A DNA stretch of 48,112 nt from an uncultured Azospirillum sp. Lineage in GTDB: Bacteria; Pseudomonadota; Alphaproteobacteria; RF32; CAG-239. The translations under genes were made by a program, and so were the position numbers. Shown in pieces: positions 40,238 to 48,112 of the stretch (positions are counted from its first letter, which is position 1; every line of letters starts with the position of its first letter). Where the stretch lies: NCBI GenBank assembly GCA_947301965.1, contig CAMYUM010000012.1:1-48112 (forward strand). The letters run 5' to 3'. Below the pieces are notes generated by a model, which saw only the letters and a program-made list of their open reading frames with translations, searched no databases and was not told the origin of the DNA.

Positions 40238-42502
40238 ATGAAACCCGAACTTCTTGCTCCTGCCGGTGATATTGAGGCCGGATATGCGGCTCTATACTAC
40301 GGAGCAGATGCCGTTTATTTGGGACTGAAACATTTCTCCGCCCGTGCCACCGCTACCAATTTTGACGATAATGAACTCAATAATTTTGTCGGCTATGCTC
40401 ATCACCTAAAGCGCAAGGTATATGTTACCATCAACACCCTTGTGCAGGAAACGGAGCTTCCGGCTCTTCTCAACAGTCTTGATGTCTGCTCAAATTGTGG
40501 TGTCGACGGTATAATTTTGCAGGATCTGGGTGTTGCCAGAATTATCAAATCTCAATATCCCGAACTTGAATTGCATGCCAGCACGCAGATGGCCGTTCAT
40601 AACAAACAAGGCGCTTTGGCATTGCAAAAGATGGGTTTTAAGCGCGTTGTTCTGGCCCGAGAACTCTCAGCCGCCGAAATCAAAGATATTGCCTCAATTC
40701 CTGATCTTGAAACCGAGGCATTTATTCACGGAGCGCTTTGTTATTCATACAGCGGTCTTTGTCTTTTTTCTTCATTAGAAAGCGGGCGTAGCGCCAACCG
40801 GGGCAAATGCTTATATCCCTGTCGTTCTGTTTTTAGGGGAGAAAACGGAGAAAAACACTATTTTTCGATGAAAGATATGGCGTTACAGGAAGAAGTTCTC
40901 AAACTGCCGGTAACTTCGCTCAAAATTGAGGGACGCAAGAAAACCGCGTTATATGTTGCTGCAGTTACCGATTATTATCGCAATATTTTGGACGGTAAAG
41001 GAGCTGTTGCTCAAAAGGAAGAAAATATTAAACAGATTTTTTCTCGTCCTTGGTGCAAGTTTATGCTTCGCGGCAAAGATAAGAACGTTGTTGATCATGA
41101 CTTTGTCGGACATCGCGGTCTTCTGATTGGCAAGGTGTCGCAAGTTGCCAACGGACGATTGATTTTTAAACCCAACCATAAAATTGCCCGTCATGACGGT
41201 TTACAAATTGATGTTGCAGGGCAAGAAAAGCCATTCGGGTTTTCCATTCAAAATATGTCTGTCAACGGTCGGCACGTTTTTGAAGCTTCGTCCAAAGATG
41301 AGGTATCAATAACTCTGCCGCCAAAATCACCGCTGATTTCTAAAGGGCAAAATGTTTATTTGGCCTCGTCAAGCGAAGTAAAAGGCACATATGATTATAC
41401 CCGCCCTAAAGACGGAGAATATACTCATCGCCATGATATTAAAGTAGAACTTGATATTTTTGCCGACAAAATTTCGGCACGTTGCGGAGCATTCTGTACG
41501 GAACTTAAGGGCAAATTTGAAGCCGCAAGCAATATTGAGAAAACCACAGAGGCTGCTGATAAAGCATTTAATAAAACCGGTGATACGGAGTTTAAGTTAA
41601 AAGGACTTACAATAAATAATCCGGAAAGTTTATTTGTTCCGGTATCTATGCTGAACGATTTGCGCCGCTCATTGTACGAAAAAATACATTTTGAGGGCAA
41701 GCATGGCAAACTACCATCGGCATTACCGGCTCGTGCGCCCAAATCGGCACAATGGATTATTCGTACCGATAATATAGACAATCTGCGTATGGTTGATTTG
41801 AGCCGATTTGCGGAAATAGAATTTTTATTGACTTGTGACACTAAGATTGATGTTTTTGACAATCTTCCCAAAAACAAGGTCAGGTTGGTTCTTCCGGCGC
41901 TTGCTCGTGATGCGGTTGTATGGAGCAAAAAAATTTCGTCTTTTCTGGGAGCCGGTTACAAAAAATGGACAATAGGCAACTGGTGGGGGCTGAATTTATT
42001 GCCGGAGCAGGGGATAGATTTAGCTTTTGACAACAGTTTATACACTCTAAATACGCAAGCAATATCCATGGCCGGAGAAATCGGCGCTAACCGTGTCTGC
42101 CTGTCATTTGAGGATACTTTGGGCAATATGTGCTCCGTTGCCGAATTATCGCCTCTGCCGGTTGTTATGCCGCTTTACAGCGATGTTCCTCTGTTCAGCA
42201 GTGCGGTTTGTATTCGCAGCAATTCTTGTTCTCAATGCCCGAAAGACACACGCTGGATAAAATTGCGGGGAGAGGACCATAATTATAGTGCATTATCAAT
42301 GAATTGCCAAACCTTTGTGTTTGATAATCGTCCGCTGTGCTTTGCGGCCGAGGCACTCAAAGTAAAGGCCGATTTTTATCGGGTTGATTTTTGTTATAAA
42401 GAATATTCTGCCGAACGGGTTGCTGCAATCTTGACACAAGTTATGAATTATAAAGATATCGATAATTGTGCCAAAGGCAACATTAACAGGTCGGTTATAT
42501 AA
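40238..42502 (+). CDS. rlhA: U32 family protein, RlhA-like (23S rRNA hydroxylation)
   Basis: 754 residues, somewhat longer than E. coli RlhA. The N-terminal U32 region has LAPAGDIEAGYAALYYGADAV, then EAFIHGALCYSYSG with the first conserved Cys, and CLYPCRS with two more; together with later cysteines (for example SNSCSQCP) these match the family's iron-sulfur-type cysteine set. RlhA hydroxylates C2501 of 23S rRNA, and other U32 members (TrhP, UbiU/V) do related chemistry. RlhA is preferred for length and the C-terminal DUF3656-like extension. TAGGACG precedes the ATG. Confidence 0.8.
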   Translation: MKPELLAPAGDIEAGYAALYYGADAVYLGLKHFSARATATNFDDNELNNFVGYAHHLKRKVYVTINTLVQETELPALLNSLDVCSNCGVDGIILQDLGVARIIKSQYPELELHASTQMAVHNKQGALALQKMGFKRVVLARELSAAEIKDIASIPDLETEAFIHGALCYSYSGLCLFSSLESGRSANRGKCLYPCRSVFRGENGEKHYFSMKDMALQEEVLKLPVTSLKIEGRKKTALYVAAVTDYYRNILDGKGAVAQKEENIKQIFSRPWCKFMLRGKDKNVVDHDFVGHRGLLIGKVSQVANGRLIFKPNHKIARHDGLQIDVAGQEKPFGFSIQNMSVNGRHVFEASSKDEVSITLPPKSPLISKGQNVYLASSSEVKGTYDYTRPKDGEYTHRHDIKVELDIFADKISARCGAFCTELKGKFEAASNIEKTTEAADKAFNKTGDTEFKLKGLTINNPESLFVPVSMLNDLRRSLYEKIHFEGKHGKLPSALPARAPKSAQWIIRTDNIDNLRMVDLSRFAEIEFLLTCDTKIDVFDNLPKNKVRLVLPALARDAVVWSKKISSFLGAGYKKWTIGNWWGLNLLPEQGIDLAFDNSLYTLNTQAISMAGEIGANRVCLSFEDTLGNMCSVAELSPLPVVMPLYSDVPLFSSAVCIRSNSCSQCPKDTRWIKLRGEDHNYSALSMNCQTFVFDNRPLCFAAEALKVKADFYRVDFCYKEYSAERVAAILTQVMNYKDIDNCAKGNINRSVI

Positions 42503-42551
42503 ATATATAATTTCGATTCGCAGATGTTTTTACAAAAAGATAAAAAAATTG

Positions 42552-42580
42552 TTGCAAAAAAAAAGTTAGCAGTCTATATT
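42552..42580 (+). promoter_or_regulatory. tRNA-Lys promoter
   Basis: -35 TTGCAA (42552-42557), 17-base spacer and -10 TATATT (42575-42580). Confidence 0.5.
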
Positions 42581-42598
42581 CCTGCACAGATATATTTT

Positions 42599-42675
42599 GG
42601 GTGCGTAGCTCAGTTGGCTAGAGCAACTGACTCTTAATCAGTGGGTCTAGGGTTCGAATCCCTACGCGCCTACCA
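42599..42675 (+). tRNA. tRNA-Lys (anticodon CTT)
   Basis: Acceptor GGGTGCG pairs with CGCGCCT (two G-T wobbles); anticodon stem ACTGA/TCAGT with loop CTCTTAA gives CTT at 42633-42635; T-arm TAGGG/CCCTA with loop TTCGAAT; discriminator A and encoded CCA. 77 bases. Confidence 0.96.
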
Positions 42676-42677
42676 AT

Positions 42678-42706
42678 AAAAAGACCGTCTATATGGCGGT
42701 CTTTTT
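42678..42706 (+). terminator. tRNA-Lys terminator
   Basis: AAAAAGACCG pairs with CGGTCTTTTT around a 9-base loop. Confidence 0.85.
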
Positions 42707-42809
42707 GTTTTTGTCAGCAATATGTGTCTTGTTTGCAATTATACATAGTAAAAAAAATAAAAAGCTTATATATTATATCCATATTACAAATTATTTTTAT
42801 GAGGTTGCC

Positions 42810-43427
42810 ATGATTAAGACAATAATTTCTATTTTATTAATTGTTGCGTTTATTGTTGCAATAGGAGGCGGAATTCACCTCTATAATGTTGCACAAAAAA
42901 ACAAATACGAAATGTCGAAATATACATTAGCAGTCAAACCTAATGTCAAAACCGGTCGTACTCTAGTTATATATTATTCTTTAAGCGGTTACACCAAAGC
43001 CATTGCCGAGAAAATTGCCGCTATCACTAAGGCTGACTTATACGAAATTACTACTGCAGAAGAAATTGAAGTTAATGCCGCTTTCTATGTCAAAGCCAGA
43101 CAGCAGCTGCATTCAAAGCAATATCCAGAACTGGCCGGCAAAATTCCTAGCTTTGCCAAGTACGATACCATATTTGTCGGCGGACCGGTTTGGTGGTATG
43201 CTCCGGCAACTCCGTTGCTTGCTTTTCTTGAAAAAGCTGATTTTAAGGGCAAAAAGGTTGTGCCTTTTTCAACCCAAGGCAGCAATTACGGCAGTTTTTT
43301 TGTTGATTTTGAACGCATGGCTAAAAACGCCAGACTTCGCCCGGCGGCGTCATTCAACAACATTTCTGACAAATATTCGGTTGAGCTAAACAACAAAATT
43401 ATCAGTTGGGTAAATTCAATCCGCTAG
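42810..43427 (+). CDS. Membrane-anchored flavodoxin-family protein
   Basis: 205 residues from the ATG at 42810, chosen because GAGG precedes it; the frame is open further back through the tRNA-Lys terminator. One N-terminal transmembrane segment (about 4-25) then a flavodoxin fold: the FMN phosphate loop YYSLSGYTKAIAE (about 57-69), FVGGPVWWYAPATP for the isoalloxazine side, and FSTQGSNYGS. It likely carries electrons or reduces quinones at the periplasmic or cytoplasmic membrane face; orientation is uncertain. Its stop overlaps that of the convergent gene in the palindrome CTAG. Confidence 0.85.
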   Translation: MIKTIISILLIVAFIVAIGGGIHLYNVAQKNKYEMSKYTLAVKPNVKTGRTLVIYYSLSGYTKAIAEKIAAITKADLYEITTAEEIEVNAAFYVKARQQLHSKQYPELAGKIPSFAKYDTIFVGGPVWWYAPATPLLAFLEKADFKGKKVVPFSTQGSNYGSFFVDFERMAKNARLRPAASFNNISDKYSVELNNKIISWVNSIR

Positions 43428-43891
43428 TCTTCTTTTATTTTGCAATGTTTGGCAATTTCTTTGCAAATTGCTTTTTGGTCTTTTTCCTTCATTGCATACA
43501 ACGGGATCGAAAAAGCTGTAAACCTTGTCGATTTGCAAAATTCCTGCATCCACGTCAGCGGATAGATAACCCGTGGTTTAAGTTCAAACACAATTATATC
43601 TCTACCGCATACAGGGTTACTTGTAGTTTTGCGCGCTGATTTTACATCGCTCCACAACAATGGAACAGCGCGGTCAATTTGGATAGCTCTTTTATCAATT
43701 TTTGCCACTCTCGGCGGACATAAAAACACGTACAAAGACGCCCACACAAACAATATCGGGAAACAGAGTATAACAGTCGCTACTCCGACTCGCATGCTGA
43801 AAAAATATACCGAATACAGAGCCACTCCAAAAACCAACAGGCTCAAAACAAATAATTCAAACAGTTTTTTCCGGCTGTAATAAAAGTTCAT
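43424..43891 (-). CDS. Two-helix membrane protein with a soluble C-terminal domain
   Basis: 155 residues from the ATG at 43891, which follows GGAGGTCAGGT; nine extra in-frame codons lie upstream. Two transmembrane helices (about 11-32 and 37-60) precede a roughly 90-residue domain with alternating strands (AKIDKRAIQIDRAVPLLWSD), a layout seen in bacterial PH-like or STM3941-type proteins. That likeness is weak. No function is known. Convergent with the flavodoxin gene. Confidence 0.65.
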   Translation of the reverse strand: MNFYYSRKKLFELFVLSLLVFGVALYSVYFFSMRVGVATVILCFPILFVWASLYVFLCPPRVAKIDKRAIQIDRAVPLLWSDVKSARKTTSNPVCGRDIIVFELKPRVIYPLTWMQEFCKSTRFTAFSIPLYAMKEKDQKAICKEIAKHCKIKED

Positions 43892-43995
43892 ACCTGACCT
43901 CCGCAACAAGTTGTACACTAGCGATTATAATTATTGCAAAAAAGATTGTTTTCATTAAACTACATATAGTTTTAATTTTTTATTAAGAGGGCATA

Positions 43996-44766
43996 ATGAA
44001 AATCAAGAAAAGATATATTGTTTTAGCGGTTATTGTCGGGGTGATTGCCGGTGGAGTTTATTACATTGTCCATAATTTGGAAACAATCGTAAAAGATGCT
44101 GTTACCAAATATGGCAGCCCAATCACCGGTACCGAAGTCAAGCTTGGCGGTTTTCACATTTCACCGTTTAATGGCGACATCAAGTTGAGCAATCTTACTA
44201 TCGGTAATCCTAAAGAATATGCTCAACCATATGTCATCAGCGTCAAAGAGGTTACGGCAAAAGTTGACGTAAAATCAATCACTAAACCGATTATAGTAAT
44301 CAATCGCATTAGCGTTAGCGAGCCGCAAGTTACTTACGAATTGCGCAATGTCAGTTACAACAATATTTCTGATTTGCTGAAAAATATTATGGGTGGCAGC
44401 AAGCCAAAAGCGGAAGAAACCAAAAAAGATTCCGGCAAAAAAGTTGTTGTTGATTTAGTTAATGTTAACGACGGAAAAGTCAACATAGCCGCTTCAATTG
44501 CTGGGAAGGGTGCCGGAGCCGGTATTCCATTGCCTGATATCAAAATTACCGACATAGGTCGTGAAAAAAACAAAGCTCAAGGTACAAGTTTAGCCGAAAC
44601 CATTTCAATCATCATTAAAAAGATTTTGAGCGCTTCTTACCAGGCAGTGGTTGAAAAAGGTCTTGCCGGAGTTAAAGACGCCGCTGTTGACGGTGTTAAA
44701 GCCGTTGGTGAGGGCGCGGAAGGTATTGCCGAAAGCACCAAAGGCTTTTTCAAAAAAATATTTTAA
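43996..44766 (+). CDS. AsmA-like envelope protein
   Basis: 256 residues. One N-terminal transmembrane helix (about 7-27) followed by VKLGGFHISPFNGDIKLSNLTIGNP, which matches the start of the AsmA/DUF748-type repeat-beta-groove fold (short N-terminal piece only). Large AsmA relatives move phospholipids between the membranes; this short form probably acts in the periplasm near the inner membrane. A Lys-rich linker at about 133-150 precedes a helical, Ala/Gly-rich end. TTAAGAGGG precedes the ATG and a strong terminator follows. Confidence 0.7.
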   Translation: MKIKKRYIVLAVIVGVIAGGVYYIVHNLETIVKDAVTKYGSPITGTEVKLGGFHISPFNGDIKLSNLTIGNPKEYAQPYVISVKEVTAKVDVKSITKPIIVINRISVSEPQVTYELRNVSYNNISDLLKNIMGGSKPKAEETKKDSGKKVVVDLVNVNDGKVNIAASIAGKGAGAGIPLPDIKITDIGREKNKAQGTSLAETISIIIKKILSASYQAVVEKGLAGVKDAAVDGVKAVGEGAEGIAESTKGFFKKIF

Positions 44767-44785
44767 GACATAACATATTATGTTC

Positions 44786-44813
44786 AAAAACCCCGCGATT
44801 TGCGGGGTTTTTT
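44786..44813 (+). terminator. Intrinsic terminator
   Basis: AAAAACCCCGC pairs with GCGGGGTTTTT, loop GATTT, then T-run. Confidence 0.9.
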
Positions 44814-44892
44814 GTTTTAAAATTTACCTCTTTTTAATTACTTTAAAATATGCTATACTACAGTTTATAAACTATGGCTTGGGAGAGATGCC

Positions 44893-47800
44893 ATGAGGCG
44901 GCATTCTTTGGTTATAGCAGTTTTGATGGCGAGCACTTTTTTGAGTGCGCCGGCATGGGCAGATTGGACGCCTGATGAAAAAGAAGGTGCCACCTATAGT
45001 ATTGTTGCCGGAACAGAAGATGACTACAACTTTACGACCACCGATGGTGAAAACACCAGCTACTGGAAAATCAACCTCAACGCCGACAACTTCAGCACTC
45101 AAGACAGCATAACCTGGTCAACCGATAGCACAGATGCTACTGGAAGCATTAACGTTAAACTTCCCAATTCCGATACTCCAACAACTCTCTACTACACCTA
45201 CACCATGCCGGAAGGGTATACGGAGACCAATACACGATTAACCTCATTAACAGAAGAAAACGTTACCTCAAAGGTGTTTAAGGAAATTAATGGATCAAAT
45301 GAGGGAGGGGCTATATATTTAGACGATGACTATGACCATATTAATGTAACTTCTGATTTTATCGCTAACCATGCTGATTCTTCCTCCTATGTCCTAGGTG
45401 GTGCAGTTTTTCTTAATTATAATAGTGGTTTAGGCAACATTACAGGTAATTTTATTGGAAACTATGCTTTTTCTGCTTCTTCTAATGCTAGAGCTGGAGC
45501 TATTCATGCAGATAGTAGTGTATTTGGCAATGTCGTTGGTGATTTCGTAGGTAATTATGCTTATAGTGATTCATACAGCGCTTATGGTGGTGCAATAGAT
45601 GCACGGGATAGCGACTTTGGTGATATTATTGGCAACTTTATTGGTAATCATGTTTCTGGTATTACTAGTTCTAGTGCCGGTGCAATTTATGCATCTAGAA
45701 GCTCGTTTGGTAATATAACTGGTGATTTTATAGGTAATTATGTGCTTGGTGGTGGAGAGGGCGGAGCAATATTTGCACTAGGGGGCAGCTTTGGAGATAT
45801 AAAAGGTAACTTTTTTAGTAACTATGTTCAAAGCTCATCTACCTCTGCTATTGGTGGTGCTATTTATAATCAGAGCACTTTTGGTAATATAACTGGTAAT
45901 TTTGTTAATAATTATGCGCAATCAAGTTCTTCTTATTATGCTCGAGGTGGTGCTATTTATAATGTAGGCACAATAGGGAACATCACAGGTGATTTTATCG
46001 GCAATTATGCTTCTTCTAATTCTTCCACTACTTCTGGTGGTGGTGCTGTTTATAACTACAATTCCACGATTGGCGATATTATCGGAGGTTTTGTCGGCAA
46101 CTATGTTTTAGGCAGCCAACAAGCTAATGGGGGCGCTATTTATAACAACTCTGCTTCCACGATTGGCAACATAACCGGAGACTTTATCAGCAACTATACT
46201 CACTCAACATCTTCCGATGCTCGAGGTGGTGCCATTTATAACTATCAATCTACCATGGGTAACATTACCGGCGACTTTGTCGGCAACTATACTCAAGCTT
46301 ATTCGCACGCTGATGGTGGTGCTATTTATAGTGCCAATAATGCTGCTATTGGAGGTGTCGTAGGCGATTTTATAGGCAATTATGCTCAAGGTTATTACGC
46401 TTCTGGTGGTGCTATTAATAACAATGGAACTCTTAGCAATATTACTAGCAACTTTATTGACAACTATGATCAAGCCTATTTATATGCTCAAGGTGGTGCT
46501 GTTCATAATAGCGGAATGATTGACAGTATCTCTGGCAATTTCCATGACAATTATGCTCACTCCGATACGCATACTGCTAATGGTGGCGCTATTTTAAACA
46601 GCAGAACAATTGGCAACATAAACGGTGAGTTTAACGGCAACTATGCTTCAAGTAAGCATGCTTATGGTGGAGCTATTTATAATAGCGGAACGGTTGGAAA
46701 TATCACTAGCAACTTTACAAGAAACTATGTTCAAGCGACATCACTTGGTGCTCGAGGTGGTGCTATTCATAATGAATTTAACTCAAATATTGATTCTATC
46801 ATCGGCAATTTTATTGGCAATTATGCTACTGCTTCTGATGCTGTTGCCTACGGAGGTGCGATTGATAACTATTATTCCACCATTAGCAATATAACTGGTG
46901 ACTTTATCAACAATTATACTCAATCAACATTTTTCAATGCTTCTGGTGGAGCTATTTATAACTCTAATGGTACAGGTATAAATGGAGAGCTTTATAACCT
47001 ATATGATGATGCAGAGCAAGAAAACCCATCATATACATTTGATCGCACCTGGTGGCGAGGTTATGGTGGTTTTAATGCTTCTCTTACTATTAGAGACAGT
47101 ACTTTTGAAGGTAACTATGCCCAATCTGATGAAGGCGATGCCTTCGGTGGTGCTATTGCCAACAAGGTTAATTTAACCGCATATCTTGATGTTTACAATG
47201 AAATTTCTCCTGATGATTATGATATGAGTGCGGAAGAAAGATATGAAGAACTGTCCCAAGATTACCCTGAAAAAGATTATGCATCTTCTTGGCAAGAAAT
47301 TTTTGACAATATAGAAATGTCTTCGGTATTAAATCTTACCAACACCAGTTTTATTAATAATCATGTTGAAGCTGCAGGTGAAGCCAAAGGCGGTGCAATT
47401 TATTCTAACGGAGATGTCAATATTGTTGCTGATAATGCTGAATCACTGTTTGACGGTAACACCGCAAATGGTAAGTCAAATGCCATATATATGGAGCAAA
47501 TGAAAGTTGAAAACACCGTTTGCGATCCGGATGGTAATGAGACAACCGAAATTGTATATCTTGATTCACTAACTCCCAATCTGAATTTGAGTGCAGTAAA
47601 TAATGGTAAAATCATCATCAACGACGGCATAGACGGTTATAATTATAACATCAATATTTCCGGTGATGGAACAGGCGTGGTTAAGTTTAATAATGAAGTC
47701 AAAAATGTAGTTAATTTTACATTAGGCGCAAACTCAATCACTCACCTAGGTGTTAACTCCAAAGTTTATGCTCAAAATATGAATATTGACAGTCCGGCAA

Positions 47801-48112
47801 TTATCGGCCCGGGAGCAGTTTCCACCTCTTCTCCAATAATCACCGTAGATGTAGAAGTTGATAAAGATAACAATACTGTCCATACCGGACAAATCTTTGT
47901 AGATGACGATATTGATGGTCAGTACCGAGTATTGGTCAACTCTCTTACCCCTGATGTATTGGATAATACCGAAGATGCGGTTGTACCATTCCTGTTTGCA
48001 CCAAATGATGATACAAGTACGGGATCAAGCTTTGCAGTTGCTCGTGTAATCGGTAGCCCGTATATGTGGGACGGATCCATTAATGCCAAAGGTGAAGATG
48101 CTGGTTCAACTT
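44893..48112 (+). CDS. Giant repeat-rich secreted beta-helix protein (3' end beyond window)
   Basis: At least 1073 codons, still open at the right edge. GGGAGAG precedes the ATG and a signal peptide is cleaved after APAWA (about residue 24). Residues about 175-696 contain 17 copies of a motif GNITGDFIGNY, each spaced 25-35 residues apart and alternating with GGAIYN, the pattern of a right-handed beta-helix adhesin with ladders of Asn and Gly. Further GGAI/N..GN motifs follow to about 870, then a smoother beta-rich region. This is the passenger pattern of autotransporters (type V secretion), but the expected C-terminal barrel lies outside the window. I checked the frame line by line and found no stop. 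Function (adhesion, biofilm) is inferred. Confidence 0.85.
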   Translation, partial: MRRHSLVIAVLMASTFLSAPAWADWTPDEKEGATYSIVAGTEDDYNFTTTDGENTSYWKINLNADNFSTQDSITWSTDSTDATGSINVKLPNSDTPTTLYYTYTMPEGYTETNTRLTSLTEENVTSKVFKEINGSNEGGAIYLDDDYDHINVTSDFIANHADSSSYVLGGAVFLNYNSGLGNITGNFIGNYAFSASSNARAGAIHADSSVFGNVVGDFVGNYAYSDSYSAYGGAIDARDSDFGDIIGNFIGNHVSGITSSSAGAIYASRSSFGNITGDFIGNYVLGGGEGGAIFALGGSFGDIKGNFFSNYVQSSSTSAIGGAIYNQSTFGNITGNFVNNYAQSSSSYYARGGAIYNVGTIGNITGDFIGNYASSNSSTTSGGGAVYNYNSTIGDIIGGFVGNYVLGSQQANGGAIYNNSASTIGNITGDFISNYTHSTSSDARGGAIYNYQSTMGNITGDFVGNYTQAYSHADGGAIYSANNAAIGGVVGDFIGNYAQGYYASGGAINNNGTLSNITSNFIDNYDQAYLYAQGGAVHNSGMIDSISGNFHDNYAHSDTHTANGGAILNSRTIGNINGEFNGNYASSKHAYGGAIYNSGTVGNITSNFTRNYVQATSLGARGGAIHNEFNSNIDSIIGNFIGNYATASDAVAYGGAIDNYYSTISNITGDFINNYTQSTFFNASGGAIYNSNGTGINGELYNLYDDAEQENPSYTFDRTWWRGYGGFNASLTIRDSTFEGNYAQSDEGDAFGGAIANKVNLTAYLDVYNEISPDDYDMSAEERYEELSQDYPEKDYASSWQEIFDNIEMSSVLNLTNTSFINNHVEAAGEAKGGAIYSNGDVNIVADNAESLFDGNTANGKSNAIYMEQMKVENTVCDPDGNETTEIVYLDSLTPNLNLSAVNNGKIIINDGIDGYNYNINISGDGTGVVKFNNEVKNVVNFTLGANSITHLGVNSKVYAQNMNIDSPAIIGPGAVSTSSPIITVDVEVDKDNNTVHTGQIFVDDDIDGQYRVLVNSLTPDVLDNTEDAVVPFLFAPNDDTSTGSSFAVARVIGSPYMWDGSINAKGEDAGST
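45410..46980 (+). repeat. 17 degenerate tandem repeats inside the giant surface gene
   Basis: Units average about 90 bases and code for GGAIYN-x-GNITGDFIGNYAQ-like text. Copies differ at many codon third positions (GGT/GGC/GGA, AAT/AAC), so protein repetition is kept while the DNA has drifted, suggesting old duplication rather than recent slippage. Recombination between units could still change repeat number. Confidence 0.8.

Noticed and set aside
46204-46473. A minus-strand frame rich in Ser, Ile, Asn and Thr inside the giant surface gene.
   Set aside because: It is the antisense reading of the repeats and its regularity comes from the sense-strand pattern.
45410-46980. A CRISPR array or other direct-repeat locus.
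   Set aside because: Repeats are in frame, code for a consistent protein motif, vary at third positions and lack regular unique spacers of one length.

Overview
The window looks like chromosome from a low-GC, Gram-negative alphaproteobacterium, probably an uncultured gut or host-associated lineage. This is inferred from lipid A genes in the order acyltransferase-waaA-lpxK, the ruvA-ruvB-ybgC-tolQ-tolR-tolA order, tRNA genes that encode their CCA ends, outer-membrane barrels, and [FeFe]-hydrogenase maturases that suggest anaerobic life. Translation uses the standard code, with TGA as a stop. Most genes have a clear purine-rich ribosome binding site, and most units end in a strong intrinsic terminator.

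Layout. 1-1.1 kb: the last codons of an outer-membrane barrel, a small membrane protein and a 560-base AT-rich gap. 1.1-4.0 kb: gyrA. 4.0-6.4 kb: a structured RNA with its own promoter and terminator, followed by a two-gene island (EcoRI-family adenine methyltransferase plus DUF262-HNH nuclease) whose codon use differs from its surroundings. 6.5-10.1 kb: a tandem-repeat orphan and a lipid A/Kdo operon. 10.3-12.5 kb: hydF and hydE, convergent. 12.6-14.0 kb: tRNA-Thr, a second copy of the structured RNA and a sugar transferase. 14.0-17.3 kb: small orphans, a PHP phosphoesterase, luxS and a lipoprotein. 17.4-25.4 kb: MATE exporter, secretion-type ATPase, aminopeptidase P, prmA, a lipoprotein, a YebC-family gene and rnd. 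25.5-31.2 kb: aspS, tRNA-Gln, a hypothetical, a secreted lysozyme-like protein, an outer-membrane barrel and a pyruvyl-transferase-like protein. 31.3-37.2 kb: ruvAB-ybgC, then tolQRA followed by two membrane genes where tolB and pal would be expected. 37.3-44.8 kb: small membrane proteins, an MsbA-like ABC exporter, a U32 protein (RlhA-like), tRNA-Lys, a membrane-anchored flavodoxin and an AsmA-like protein. 44.9 kb to the end: a very long repeat-rich secreted protein that runs off the window.

The envelope theme is strong. LpxK, WaaA, an acyltransferase, an MsbA-like exporter, two sugar-decorating enzymes, TolQRA, two barrels, several lipoproteins and a giant surface protein together build and modify the outer membrane.

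The most notable observation is a pair of diverged RNAs, at about 4030-4223 and 12831-13022. They share sequence blocks, a two-part closing helix, a hairpin whose loop can pair downstream (pseudoknot A), and a second long-range pairing to the strand just before the terminator (pseudoknot B). Several helices differ between the copies by compensatory changes, which supports a real conserved structure. I do not recognise the class. The first copy sits directly upstream of the methyltransferase-HNH island and carries a 9-base segment complementary to the methyltransferase start region.
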